Positions 1-9,678 of a stretch of 60,452 nucleotides of DNA are shown here, piece after piece. The first letter of the stretch is position 1. Each line of letters begins with the position of its first letter. Both the position numbers and the translations under genes were made by a program. Source of the stretch: CADCTM01 sp049671305 (GTDB lineage: Bacteria; Cyanobacteriota; Cyanobacteriia; Cyanobacteriales; Coleofasciculaceae); contig JBATUR010000112.1 in NCBI GenBank assembly GCA_049671305.1, forward strand, positions 1 to 60,452. The letters are read 5' to 3'. A model generated the notes under the pieces. It searched no databases. It saw nothing but the letters and a program-made list of their open reading frames with translations, and was not told the DNA's origin.

Positions 1-1115
1 CCAGAACCGGCACTTTCAATCCGATTTACACCCCGGAAAACGTTAACGGGGTTAACGGCAACGGGACCAACAATTAAGGCAAATTTACTGCCGAACAATT
101 GGCGATAGTTGAGGTCACTAATTTCTAGGTTGTTATTAGTACCCGTTTCATAGCCGAGTGAGGTATATTCTGCTAAACGGGTAGAGTTGTTGTTACCATT
201 ACCAGCAGCGAGTCCTGTCACTAATAAACTGCGAGGACTAAACTGAGTTAGTAAGCTTAGTTGCAGACTATTAACTAAGTTGATGTTTGTACCGTTGTCT
301 TGTAGTCGGTTGGGGGGGAAGAAGTCAAAGCTATTTTCACTACGTCCTTGAATGCCAACAATGGCTTGTCCAAATAGTTTGGTTGTGGTAGAAAATTGAC
401 GTTCTTCTAAACGAGTAGTGCGACTTTCTAAGGTGTCAACGCGCTTGCCAATAGTGGTAAGTTCAGGACGAAATTCGCTGACTAAACGTTGTAATGTTTC
501 TAAATCGCTTCGGGTGGCAAAATCGCTGCCTGCACCTGCTACTAATTTTTCAATTTGCTGCAAACAAGCGTTTAAGCCGGCGGCAAATTCAAAGCGACTC
601 ATGGCACGGTTGCCCCGGAATGTGCCGTCAGGATAACCTGCGATACAGCCATAACGTTCTACTAATGAGCGTAGCGCTTCATACGCCCAGTCGCTTGGTG
701 CTACGTCTCGCAGTTGGCTAACGTTGGTGACTTGATCCATTGAGTCGGTTTCTGTCTGTGACTCGTTGTTGTTTTCGGTGGGAAGGGTTTCTGATATTTG
801 AGTTATGCTTGTTGTTTTGTCGCTTGGGGTAGGATTAGCTACTTCTAGCTGCAGCAAGGGAGTTTTTGGTAACTCCGATTCGCTCGGAACTTCTGCTACT
901 TTTTGTGATGTTGCCGTTAGCGATTCTCTGGTTTGAGCCGATTCTGGCAATGTGAATAGCGGTACAATACTTGCCTGATCTAATTCATTGCTAATCTGTG
1001 TAGCGGTTGTTGAAGCTGAACGAGTTTCTGTATTAACTGTCTGAGCTGCGACTGGTACGGCTAGAACTCCTGTTAGTAGGAAGCTTGTATATAATAACTG
1101 TTGTAGATTTTTCAT
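1..1115 (-). CDS. Iron-uptake/carbohydrate porin with SLH domain (5' part, runs off the window)
   Basis: This is an outer-membrane porin of the cyanobacterial SLH-OprB type, which passes small solutes or inorganic iron and is anchored to peptidoglycan through its SLH domain. Translation from the ATG at 1115 gives about 371 residues before the window edge. It begins with a signal peptide (MKNLQQLLYTSFLLTGVLAV then PVAAQ). A low-complexity Ser/Thr/Glu linker follows, then an SLH motif at roughly residues 125-185 (DVAPSDWAYEALRSLVERYG, then GYPDGTFRGNRAMSRFEFAA). After a short coiled-coil stretch (LETLQRLVSEF, VDTLESRTTRLEER) comes the start of the beta-barrel (FGQAIVGIQGR). The C-terminal barrel strands lie outside the window. 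The family call is firm; the transported substrate is not visible. Confidence 0.9.
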   Translation of the reverse strand, partial: MKNLQQLLYTSFLLTGVLAVPVAAQTVNTETRSASTTATQISNELDQASIVPLFTLPESAQTRESLTATSQKVAEVPSESELPKTPLLQLEVANPTPSDKTTSITQISETLPTENNNESQTETDSMDQVTNVSQLRDVAPSDWAYEALRSLVERYGCIAGYPDGTFRGNRAMSRFEFAAGLNACLQQIEKLVAGAGSDFATRSDLETLQRLVSEFRPELTTIGKRVDTLESRTTRLEERQFSTTTKLFGQAIVGIQGRSENSFDFFPPNRLQDNGTNINLVNSLQLSLLTQFSPRSLLVTGLAAGNGNNNSTRLAEYTSLGYETGTNNNLEISDLNYRQLFGSKFALIVGPVAVNPVNVFRGVNRIESAGS

Positions 1116-1373
1116 TGTACCAAATTATCCCACAAAATCACACCACATTTTAATTTGACTTTTGATTATTTCATTAATGAAATTTCTAAGCCTTATTTAC
1201 TATACACTTTAGCTGTTTCCGTGTCAGCTTAAGAAAATAAACTCTTACAAATGGCATTTTTACAATCCGTAAATTGCTAATATATAGAAACATAAGGTTA
1301 TAGTTATGGCGTAATTTTAGCTTAGTTGTTTTGCGAAAACGCTGATTTATTTAGTTAGCCTCAACTTAATATA

Positions 1374-1991
1374 TTAAAGGTTGCAATAATGCTCCGGCAT
1401 GGGCTTTTTTTCAACTTTATAAGTTTTAAAACCACGGTTTAGGTAGTTTTCTAAAGCGTGAGAATTGTCTAAGTTACAGGTCTGAGTCCACAAGCGTTGA
1501 GTACCTTTATTCCAAGCATAAGCAATACCATGACTGAGCAAATGTTTAGCCAGTCCTCGACTAAGATAACTTGGTCTTAGCCCAAAATAAACAATCTGAG
1601 TGGAGTGTATTTTTGCTGATTTATTTTCAATATGCTTTGCTAATTCAATATAGCCAGCAGGTACGCCAGCTACATAGAGAACGTGAATACTGGTTCCAGG
1701 AACACTTAGAAGTGACTTAATTTGGTCATCAGAGTAGGATAAGCGATCGCTCCAGCGCCACTGCTTACCAATAGATGTATATAAAAAGCGATAAAAATCG
1801 ACATCTGGCGTATCCATGCACATTACTTTAATCCCATCAGGATAATTAAGATATGCTGGACGAAATTCACTCCAATCTTTCATCTGGAGATAAGTTATTA
1901 CCAAAGTATCCGGAAGCTGTTTTTGCAAATATTTAGAAGACACTGGCTGTTGAGTTTTTGTGATTTTATTTACAGAGTGAATAAGCATCAT
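1374..1991 (-). CDS. GNAT-family N-acetyltransferase
   Basis: This 205-aa protein reads as a GNAT acyl-CoA-dependent N-acetyltransferase. The C-terminal half holds the fold's signature: a strand and helix around GYIELAKHIEN, a motif A-like segment LRPSYLSRGLAKHLLSHGI in place of the usual Q/RxxGxG/A loop, and the late motif LDNSHALENYLNRGFKTYKV typical of small-molecule acetyltransferases. The substrate cannot be read from sequence. Two adjacent ATG codons (1991 and 1988) could both start it, with an AAGGA about 11 nt upstream of the first. It is monocistronic, with 258 bp to the porin gene and a long AT-rich region upstream. Confidence 0.8.
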   Translation of the reverse strand: MMLIHSVNKITKTQQPVSSKYLQKQLPDTLVITYLQMKDWSEFRPAYLNYPDGIKVMCMDTPDVDFYRFLYTSIGKQWRWSDRLSYSDDQIKSLLSVPGTSIHVLYVAGVPAGYIELAKHIENKSAKIHSTQIVYFGLRPSYLSRGLAKHLLSHGIAYAWNKGTQRLWTQTCNLDNSHALENYLNRGFKTYKVEKKPMPEHYCNL

Positions 1992-2655
1992 GTATATTTA
2001 TCCTTGCTCAAAGCTTTTTTAAATGTATTAATATATTTTTATTAAAAATTTAAACCATAAGTATTGCTGTTGTGCATTATTTTTCTATTGTGGACAGCAT
2101 TAGTAAGCTAGATTCAACTTATAGTGTTCCCCAAAATATTGCTTATGTAACAGTTTGGCTCAAATTATGCAGATATTAACTTGATGAGTGACTGGTTATT
2201 AAGACTATTCTTTGATAGCTTAGATTTGAGCAGATATTAGTGATATTATCACAATATAAGTATGCGGCTATATTTTAAACAATTTCATAAGTATTTTGAA
2301 TAATTAGGATAGAGATTTAGGAGTGCAAATCTTTGAATACGTCAAAAACTGATTTTTGTTGTAGTAAAGCAGTTGTTAACGATAATGCACTTTGAATATC
2401 AACTTCAACAATTAGTTTTTGGCAGCAAAATCATGCTTTTAATAAATATTCAGTTTATTTTATAGAATTAAGTTAATTGCTCAGAGTAACAAGGTTAACA
2501 ACAGCAAACTGCCTCATAAAAGGAAACTAAGCTAGTTGTATTTTGTATTTTTAATAAAGTTTAACAATTTAATTCAAACATTCAGATAAAATATAAATTA
2601 ATGAGTAAGTAGTGTTTTAAGATAAAGTGCTGGCTAGTTATTGGGGCTTGAAAAT
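1992..2655. other. AT-rich intergenic region without recognisable gene
   Basis: About 660 bp of very AT-rich DNA separate the divergent acetyltransferase and PCP_red genes. I see no convincing reading frame, tRNA, repeat or rho-independent terminator here. It presumably carries the two divergent promoters. Confidence 0.5.
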
Positions 2656-2841
2656 ATGAATAGTTCAGATTTTACAGGCGTCTTGCAATGGACGCCAGAA
2701 GCCAAAATTAAACTGAGAAATATTCCTTTTTTTGTTCGTCTCCAAGCGCGAAAACGAATTGAGCAAATCGCTCAAGAAGCTTACTTAGAGGTAGTTACCG
2801 TTGAAATTGTTGAGCAAGCAAGAGCCGAATTTGGTCAATAA
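2656..2841 (+). CDS. Stand-alone PCP_red domain protein
   Basis: This 61-aa protein consists almost entirely of one PCP_red domain, the small C-terminal domain of ChlB, the light-independent protochlorophyllide reductase subunit. The diagnostic pattern is LQWTPEAKIKLRNIPFFVRL, followed by ARKRIEQIAQ and a short helix with TVEIVEQARAEFG. Single-domain relatives are known in cyanobacteria, often with unknown roles, and this one has no chlB partner nearby. I start it at the ATG at 2656, which has GGGG about 9 nt upstream, rather than at an in-frame TTG at 2641. A role in tetrapyrrole metabolism is an inference from the domain only. Confidence 0.75.
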   Translation: MNSSDFTGVLQWTPEAKIKLRNIPFFVRLQARKRIEQIAQEAYLEVVTVEIVEQARAEFGQ

Positions 2842-3067
2842 GTATTATCCTAAACTTAGCCTGTAGTCCTTGGCGCTGACTTGGCACTTAGAAAAGCTTG
2901 CGATTACATTAGTTTTGGATACCTTTTTATTCGCTGTCTTTCTCAAACAGAGCTGATGGAACAAGGTTTTCCAAAATGAGGTTCCATAGCAAAAAATTGG
3001 CTTACTTTTGGTTAAGCAACCAGGAAGAGCGAAAACACGTCGATATTAATAGTGCTACGGAGCTGTT

Positions 3068-4384
3068 TTGACCAAACACAACCTAATTCAAACTGATTAC
3101 GGCTGCTATTGTACAATCTGCCATTGGAAATGGCGATCGCATCCTACAAGCGGATGTCCTGGTGTTCATCGCTTTAAGCGCTGGGCGGACGTACCAAGCT
3201 ACCTAAAAACCAAGAGCGAACTTTTTAAAGCGGGACTAAAACCAGGAGATAATTTGGGTCCTGACGGATGCCTATACCCTCCTAGCGAGAGACTTCCCTG
3301 CTATTGGCTTTATGACTCACGTCAGGCAATTCCTAAACACCAACAGCCAGCAAATTTAGGTGAAGATTTAGCAATAGAAAAAGCGATTATTATAGAAGCA
3401 AAACGAATCTGGGAAAACAAAGAAATTTACACTGAAACTTACAAAACTGCTGTTATTTCTGCCTTGCCAATGGTACGGGCAAAATTTATTAGTTTCAAAG
3501 CCAAAGCACAAGTTACTAATCTTCCTGGTGAGTTTGATTGCATTGAAATAGAAACAAATAAAAGCCTCCCTACTCATATCAAAGCTATTGAATTTACCAG
3601 GAAATTTTTAGATCAAATACTTCGCAAAGGTATTCCTAACCGCACCTTAGATCGAGAAAATTTGCATGAATATTTACGCCAGTGGGGCAGTGGTTTTATT
3701 CGTTTACAAGAATCAGGAGCAGGTTTTTATATTCGAGTTAATCAAAACTCGCTAACAGTTGAATATAAAACTTACCGCGCTGCCGGAATGCCAACGGTTG
3801 AACAAACGGCTAAATTACCAACTTACCAAAGCGATTTAGCAAAGCCAAATATTAACTATTGGTCGTGGAGAAAATCTCCTGAATTTCGGCAATTTTGTCC
3901 TGAATTAACAGCACTTTTAACTTTACCAGAACCAAATACTTTAGTTAGGTTAGTACTTGAGGCATTACCGGGAGGGAATCCATTTTTTAATCCAGAAAAA
4001 AGTAACCCATCTTCAAAAACAAACTTTTCTAGCTTCTCTAAAAGAGGGAAATTTGCCCTCCGATCTGATAAACATTTAATTAGAAATGCTTTTATTGAAT
4101 GGCATAAAATAGCTCAGTTAAAATTAGGCATAGCTCCTTTAAATCAAGTTTATCAAGTTGTCTATGGAGCATCTTGGGAACTAATAGAAGAAATCTTAAC
4201 ACCTAGTTCTGGAGAATGGTGGGAAGTGCTAGGTGTGACACCCGATGCTTCTAAAGATGATGTAAAAAAAGCTTACCGAAGTTTGTTAGGAATGTTTCAC
4301 CCAGATATTAATAAAAGTGCTGGAGCCCATGAAAGGGCTGTTGCGATCAACCGCGCTTATGATCAATATGAGGAAATGCACTAG
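3068..4384 (+). CDS. J-domain protein with Cys-rich N-terminus
   Basis: This 438-aa protein ends in a DnaJ-type J domain (roughly 383-438, EWWEVLGVTPDASKDDVKKA, with the HPD motif in MFHPDINKS). It is therefore expected to stimulate an Hsp70 (DnaK) ATPase. The N-terminal 60 residues are Cys/His/Trp rich (YGCYCTICHWKWRSHPTSGC then PGVHRFKRW) and could bind a metal. The middle region has no family I recognise. The J domain sits at the C-terminus, with no G/F linker or zinc-finger domain, so this is a class III co-chaperone. The start is a TTG at 3068 with ACGGAG about 5 nt upstream; no ATG lies near. It appears to be monocistronic. Confidence 0.75.
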   Translation: MTKHNLIQTDYGCYCTICHWKWRSHPTSGCPGVHRFKRWADVPSYLKTKSELFKAGLKPGDNLGPDGCLYPPSERLPCYWLYDSRQAIPKHQQPANLGEDLAIEKAIIIEAKRIWENKEIYTETYKTAVISALPMVRAKFISFKAKAQVTNLPGEFDCIEIETNKSLPTHIKAIEFTRKFLDQILRKGIPNRTLDRENLHEYLRQWGSGFIRLQESGAGFYIRVNQNSLTVEYKTYRAAGMPTVEQTAKLPTYQSDLAKPNINYWSWRKSPEFRQFCPELTALLTLPEPNTLVRLVLEALPGGNPFFNPEKSNPSSKTNFSSFSKRGKFALRSDKHLIRNAFIEWHKIAQLKLGIAPLNQVYQVVYGASWELIEEILTPSSGEWWEVLGVTPDASKDDVKKAYRSLLGMFHPDINKSAGAHERAVAINRAYDQYEEMH

Positions 4385-4428
4385 TAGCAAACAGTAAATT
4401 ATAAGTATTCTTTATTTAAATTTATTCT

Positions 4429-5565
4429 TCAAATAACGACCGTAAAAATTGACCCGCAAGGTTTATTTTCTTCAACAAATATTGTTCCATTGTGTGCCTC
4501 AACAACCATTTTACAAAAAGCTAAACCCAAACCAAATTGAGAAAAGCCACTCATAACCTTTCCCACTTCATATTTTTCAAAAATTTGCTGTTTTAAGTCT
4601 TCGCGAATTCCCGGTCCTTGATCAAAAAGCCGAATCATTACCTGTTTTGGTTGAGTATCAGTGCCAATATTCTCTAGAGAATTAGTACAATCACTCTCTA
4701 TATATTTTTCTACTTTTGATTCTAAGTAATCAACTATTAAAGTAATTGTAGTTTGACGCGGAGAAAATTTCAAAGCATTTGAAAGCAAGTTATCGAAGAC
4801 ACGACCGATTAAATTGGCATCAACATAAACAGGATTAATTTGTTTTGCTAACTGACTTTCGAGGTTAATTTCTTTGGAAGCTGCAACTCCAGTAAACTCT
4901 GATAAAGCTGTTGTCGCTAATTTATTTAGATCGACTTCAACACAATTAAGTAGCATTTTCCCTGCTTCCATTTTGGTCAAAATCAACAAATCGTTAATCA
5001 AGGAATTAAGCTGACGACCTGCATTAAGAATCAACTGCACATCTTTAATATCTTCTTCATCTAAGTCACTTTCTAATAGTAAGCTACCACCCGCAATAAT
5101 TTTTGATAAGGGGTTTCTTAGATCATGAACAATCATATTAGAAAGATCTTCTCTTAGATGCAATGTAGTTTGCAGACAATCATACTGCTGCTTAATACGC
5201 AACATCGATCGCACTCTTGCTCTGAGTTCAATTCCGCTAACAGGTTTTGTCAAAAAATCATCAGCACCAGCTTCAAAAGAACGCGCTAAATCTTCTTTTG
5301 AATTCAGTGCTGTCACCATAATAATTGGAATATGTTTATGTTGTGGATGGGACTTGATTTTACGGCAAACCTCGATACCATCTAGGTCTGGCATCATCAC
5401 ATCCAACAAGATGACATCTGGTTTAATATTATCTAAACAACTTAATGCTTCGATGCCACTAGAAACATAAGTTAAATCATAACCTTCTCGATATAAATGT
5501 GCCTCAATAACATCAAATCCATGCGGTTCATCGTCAACAACCAATATAGAGCTTTTCTGAGCCAT
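4429..5565 (-). CDS. Response regulator-histidine kinase fusion (REC-HisKA-HATPase)
   Basis: This 378-aa cytoplasmic protein opens with a receiver domain (residues 5-125). The acidic pocket is VVDDEP, the phosphoacceptor is Asp55 in ILLDVMMPD, and the conserved Lys is Lys107 in TKP. A HisKA domain follows, with the H box MIVHDLRNPLSKI and phospho-His at His147. The HATPase domain has N box NLLSNALKFSP, G1 DQGPGI and G2 FGLGLAFCK. There is no sensory or membrane segment, so the receiver itself is likely the input. It lies 111 bp downstream of the large hybrid kinase on the same strand, and the two plausibly form one phosphorelay. No DNA-binding output domain is present. Confidence 0.9.
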   Translation of the reverse strand: MAQKSSILVVDDEPHGFDVIEAHLYREGYDLTYVSSGIEALSCLDNIKPDVILLDVMMPDLDGIEVCRKIKSHPQHKHIPIIMVTALNSKEDLARSFEAGADDFLTKPVSGIELRARVRSMLRIKQQYDCLQTTLHLREDLSNMIVHDLRNPLSKIIAGGSLLLESDLDEEDIKDVQLILNAGRQLNSLINDLLILTKMEAGKMLLNCVEVDLNKLATTALSEFTGVAASKEINLESQLAKQINPVYVDANLIGRVFDNLLSNALKFSPRQTTITLIVDYLESKVEKYIESDCTNSLENIGTDTQPKQVMIRLFDQGPGIREDLKQQIFEKYEVGKVMSGFSQFGLGLAFCKMVVEAHNGTIFVEENKPCGSIFTVVI

Positions 5566-5676
5566 TTGAACACCTAAAAATTTGATTGTAAGGTCTAGTT
5601 GAAATTAAAACATGAGTTATCAATTGTTTTATTTTATTCAAACAGATAAAATTAAAATAGTTATGTTGAGAAGAGC

Positions 5677-8600
5677 TTATTTAATAATTTTCAAATGTTT
5701 ACTAATAACTTTTTGTAGTTGTTTTAAGCTGACAGGTTTCGTTAAATAGTCTTTTGCACCTGCTGCCAAACAGCGCTCACGATCTCCTGGCATAGCTAAA
5801 GCAGTTAAAGCAATGATCGGGATGTTTTCAGTGTCAGGATCAGCCTGAATGAGATGAGTGGCTTCTATTCCATCCATTTCTGGCATCTGAATATCCATTA
5901 AGATTAAATCTGGTTTTTTCTCCTTAGCCATATCGACAGCTTCTCGACCATTTTGTGATATACATACTTGATAGTCTTGAATTTGCAAATAGTCGATTAA
6001 AGTAGCAACATTAGCTTCATTATCTTCTACCAACAAAATTAAAGGCGATCGCGTTATGGCAGTAGAATCTACAGCATCGCCGCTAAAATCACCCTCTTCT
6101 GGTAACACAACTAATGCCGTACGCTCAGAAGATTGAGGCGTTTCTCCAAACACCCGTGTCAAGGCTGACTGCAATTGCTGGCGTGAAATTGGCTTAATCA
6201 AATAATCTGCTGCACCAAGTTCAAAAGCACGCGATCGTTCATCCATTACAGACATAATAATCACCGGAATTTGCCGTGTTGCAGGGTTATCTTTCAGCTT
6301 ACTTAAAATTTCCCAACCTGACAAATTGGGCAGTAAAAGATCCAAAATAATCACCTCTGGCTTTGAGAAAAGCGCTGCCTCCAAGGAACCCTCACCCGCT
6401 GGATAAATCATCGCATTAGCACCAATTTCAGCCAAATAACGAGCTAACTGTTTAGCTATCGTTTCTGAATCTTCCACAATCAAAGCCTGATTTAAACTTG
6501 AAGAATCCCACTCAAGCTCAATTTGTGGTATCTGTCTCGGTTCCGCCTTCCAAGGCAGAGATACGGTGAAACAACTGCCTTTACCAACCTCACTTTCTAA
6601 AGTCACACTACCATTGTGTAATTCTACCAAACGCCGCACCAAAGCCAAACCCAAACCCGTACCAGCATAGCGTCGAGACAAACTACTATCAAGTTGCACA
6701 AAAGGCTTAAATAGCTGATCAATATTTTCTGGAGCAATACCAATTCCAGTATCACTAACCCTCAACTTTACAACTTCCGCATCTGCATCAAGCTCAACCT
6801 CTAAGGCAACTTCACCACCATCTTGAGTGAATTTCACCGCATTACTCAATAAATTTACCAAAACTTGTCTGATACGGCGTTCATCAACTTCAAGTAATTC
6901 TAACGACTGAGTAGTCTTAGAACTAAGAATCAGATTTTTTTGATGTGCTTGCTGCCTCACAAAAGCCAAACTCGACTCACAAAGATTAATTAGGGAAGTT
7001 GGCGCTTTTTGCAACTCCATTTTGCCTGATTCAATCTTAGAAAGGTCTAAAATATCAGTAATTAATTCCAGCAAATGTTGACCACTCTGCTCAATTGTTT
7101 TTAATGAGCGATGCTGCTTTACTGTTAGCGGACCATACACTTCTTCTTGTAAAGCTTCCGAAAGTCCTAAAATAGCATTTAAAGGAGTCCGTAATTCATG
7201 ACTCATACTTGCCAAAAATTCATCCTTAAGGCGCGTTGCTCTCGCTAATTGGGCATTAACCAAACTAATTCTTTCGCTACTTTCTCGCAAGCGGTCTTCA
7301 GCTTCTTTGCGTTCAGTGATGTCATAAACTAAAACGTAAGACTTCAACATTTCCCCCTGCTCATCTAGTACCGGGCTTGCTGACATATAAACCCACAAAT
7401 CTTGACCAGAAGACGTTTTTAACTTTTGTTCGCAGCGTTCCACCTCAGTATGCTTGCCAAGAGATGTCAAAGAACAGCCGTTATCATCTTTGATATCACT
7501 AATAAAATCAAAAATCGGACAACCCAACATTTCTGACTCGCTGTAACCAAGCATTTTTACCATTGCCTGATTGACATAAATCGTCTTAGCTTGGTCATCC
7601 ACTACCCAAATTCCTTCCTCTGCCAGTTCCACAATTTGCTGGTAGCGCGTTTCACTTTCCACGGCACGACGTTCCAAGCTTTTATTAAGTCGAATAATTT
7701 CTTGTTCTATTTGCTTTGGTTTAGTAATATCAGCAATAATACCCATAATTGTATTGACATTACCTATTGCATCAAATAACGGTGCCATTGAGAGACTAAT
7801 CTCAACTAACGTGCCATCTTTCCTTTGTCGTTGTGTCTCCACTCCCGTAAATGACTCACCTTGCAAAAGTTGCTGAAACATTGCCTGAAGTTCAGCCTGT
7901 CGCTCATCAGGAACAGTTGGTAATGATACCCCGATTATTTCTGCTTCACTCCAGCCAAAAAGCCTCTCTGCCGCTGGGTTCCAGACTTTCACAACTCGAT
8001 CCAATCCGATGGTAATAATCGCCAAAGGTGAAGCTTGAATTAATGCCTGGAGGGTTTGACTTGTTTCCCGTAACTCTGCTGCTGCTTGTTTGTGCTTAAT
8101 TGTGGTACGCAAGGCAGCAATACCATAAGCTAAATCATTGGCGAGTTCCGTGAGCAACCGCATTTCAGCTTCGTCAAAGGCATTACTTTCAGCCGCGTAG
8201 ATGCTTAATGCACCTAGTACTTGCTCGTTGATTAGCAATGGTAAGGTAATTGAGGATGTGTAACCACGTAAAACAGCAGCGGTGCGCCAAGGTGCATAGT
8301 TATATTCAGTTAAGGTGTTTTGGGTGATGCATGGTTTGCCTGTGCGAATTGCCATGCCAACAGGACCTCTGCCTGCTTCTGTATCAGACCAGCTAATTTG
8401 CAGACTTTCCAGGTAGCCTTTAGGAAAGCCGGCTTGAGCAACTGGACGTACTGTTTTTGCTTTATTTTCTTCGGCATTACCAATCCAGGCAGAGTGATAG
8501 CCGCCAAATTTGGTGATAATTTGACAAATATCTTGTAATAAAGTTGCCTCATCTTTGGCACGGACTAAGGCTTGGTTGCACTCACTCAAGGTTTGCAGTG

Positions 8601-9678
8601 CTCGGTTAACTTGATAAAGTTGCTCCTCAACTTGCTTGCGATCGGTAATATCTTGAGTCATAACCATGCCTGTAAAGACTTCACCGTTTTCGTCTCTAAC
8701 TGGCAGTGTATATTCTAGATAAGTTCGTTCAGCATGAGAAATTTCGATGGTAGTAGCTGATCCGGCAATGGCACGACGATAAATTGGCTCAATTAACTGA
8801 CAAGTTTCCGGTGGGAAGGCTTCATTAATTGTCTTGCCTTCTAGTTGTGCTTTCGATAAACCAACGCTTTCTAGTCCTGAACCATCAGCTAGTAAATAGC
8901 GTAATTGGGAGTTAAATAACAACACTGCGCCGTTGGGAAAATTTTCGATTAAAATTCGGTATCGAGCTTCACTATCTTGTAAATTGCGGTCTCGTTCTGT
9001 AAGTTTTTGGTTTAAACGTTTCCATAAATAAGCAGCAATTAGTGAACCTCCAATCCCAACGGCTGCTGAGACAATTAGTACTAGCAAAGTAAGTTGTTGT
9101 TGTGCTTGTAATTGTTGGTTGCGCTCGATTTGCAAGCGTTCTTCTTCAGCAATAAATTCCTCAATTTGTTTTCTGGTTTGCTCCATTGCCTGGTTGCCTT
9201 CCAGAAGATTTGCGACTAATTCTGGTTGTCCTATCAGATTATTTTGACGATTTATCAATTGGATGTTGCGATTTAATAAATCAATTCTTTTGAGGCTGAG
9301 TGCTTGAATTTGCTCAAGTCGCTGATTTTGTGAGGGATTAGCGGCAACTAATGTTTTGAGTTGTTTGAGAGAATTGGGAATAATAACTATTGCTCTTTTG
9401 TAGGGATACAAAAATTCGGAGCGGCGGCTAATATCGTATCCTCTAACGTTGGTTTCGGCATCTAAGAGTGCGGTGATTAGACGTTTGGCTTCTAAGCTTA
9501 CTTGCTGAGTAGACTGTAGTTCAGACTGAGCTTTTGTTGTTTTTAATTGTAACCAACCAAAGGTGAGTAATGATGTAACCAAGCAGGATATGGGAATAGT
9601 TAGTAAAAGTTTTCCTGGCTTTTGTAAAAGTGATTTGAGCCAGGTATTTTGCTGATGTCTGCTTAGTGGAGTGTTCAT
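5677..9678 (-). CDS. Hybrid sensor histidine kinase: CHASE3-PAS-GAF-PAS-PAS-HisKA-HATPase-REC-REC
   Basis: This 1333-aa membrane sensor kinase has an N-terminal transmembrane segment (about 23-44), a periplasmic CHASE3-type helical domain and a second membrane segment (about 195-218, LTLLVLIVSAAVGIGGSLIA). Cytoplasmic domains follow in order: PAS (about 235-345), GAF (about 375-525), two more PAS domains (about 540-790), HisKA with H box FLASMSHELRTPLNAILGLS, a HATPase domain (NLLSNAVKFTQ, DTGIGI, GTGLGLALV), and two receivers with phosphoacceptors in VIILDLLLPN and LILMDIQMPEMDG. Three PAS domains and a GAF suggest redox, light or ligand sensing, but no bilin-binding Cys motif stands out in the GAF. 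It is probably co-transcribed with the smaller kinase downstream. Confidence 0.9.
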   Translation of the reverse strand: MNTPLSRHQQNTWLKSLLQKPGKLLLTIPISCLVTSLLTFGWLQLKTTKAQSELQSTQQVSLEAKRLITALLDAETNVRGYDISRRSEFLYPYKRAIVIIPNSLKQLKTLVAANPSQNQRLEQIQALSLKRIDLLNRNIQLINRQNNLIGQPELVANLLEGNQAMEQTRKQIEEFIAEEERLQIERNQQLQAQQQLTLLVLIVSAAVGIGGSLIAAYLWKRLNQKLTERDRNLQDSEARYRILIENFPNGAVLLFNSQLRYLLADGSGLESVGLSKAQLEGKTINEAFPPETCQLIEPIYRRAIAGSATTIEISHAERTYLEYTLPVRDENGEVFTGMVMTQDITDRKQVEEQLYQVNRALQTLSECNQALVRAKDEATLLQDICQIITKFGGYHSAWIGNAEENKAKTVRPVAQAGFPKGYLESLQISWSDTEAGRGPVGMAIRTGKPCITQNTLTEYNYAPWRTAAVLRGYTSSITLPLLINEQVLGALSIYAAESNAFDEAEMRLLTELANDLAYGIAALRTTIKHKQAAAELRETSQTLQALIQASPLAIITIGLDRVVKVWNPAAERLFGWSEAEIIGVSLPTVPDERQAELQAMFQQLLQGESFTGVETQRQRKDGTLVEISLSMAPLFDAIGNVNTIMGIIADITKPKQIEQEIIRLNKSLERRAVESETRYQQIVELAEEGIWVVDDQAKTIYVNQAMVKMLGYSESEMLGCPIFDFISDIKDDNGCSLTSLGKHTEVERCEQKLKTSSGQDLWVYMSASPVLDEQGEMLKSYVLVYDITERKEAEDRLRESSERISLVNAQLARATRLKDEFLASMSHELRTPLNAILGLSEALQEEVYGPLTVKQHRSLKTIEQSGQHLLELITDILDLSKIESGKMELQKAPTSLINLCESSLAFVRQQAHQKNLILSSKTTQSLELLEVDERRIRQVLVNLLSNAVKFTQDGGEVALEVELDADAEVVKLRVSDTGIGIAPENIDQLFKPFVQLDSSLSRRYAGTGLGLALVRRLVELHNGSVTLESEVGKGSCFTVSLPWKAEPRQIPQIELEWDSSSLNQALIVEDSETIAKQLARYLAEIGANAMIYPAGEGSLEAALFSKPEVIILDLLLPNLSGWEILSKLKDNPATRQIPVIIMSVMDERSRAFELGAADYLIKPISRQQLQSALTRVFGETPQSSERTALVVLPEEGDFSGDAVDSTAITRSPLILLVEDNEANVATLIDYLQIQDYQVCISQNGREAVDMAKEKKPDLILMDIQMPEMDGIEATHLIQADPDTENIPIIALTALAMPGDRERCLAAGAKDYLTKPVSLKQLQKVISKHLKIIK

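Noticed and set aside
418..721. Two overlapping plus-strand frames within the porin gene
   Set aside because: They are antisense to the clear SLH porin coding sequence and have no supporting motifs.
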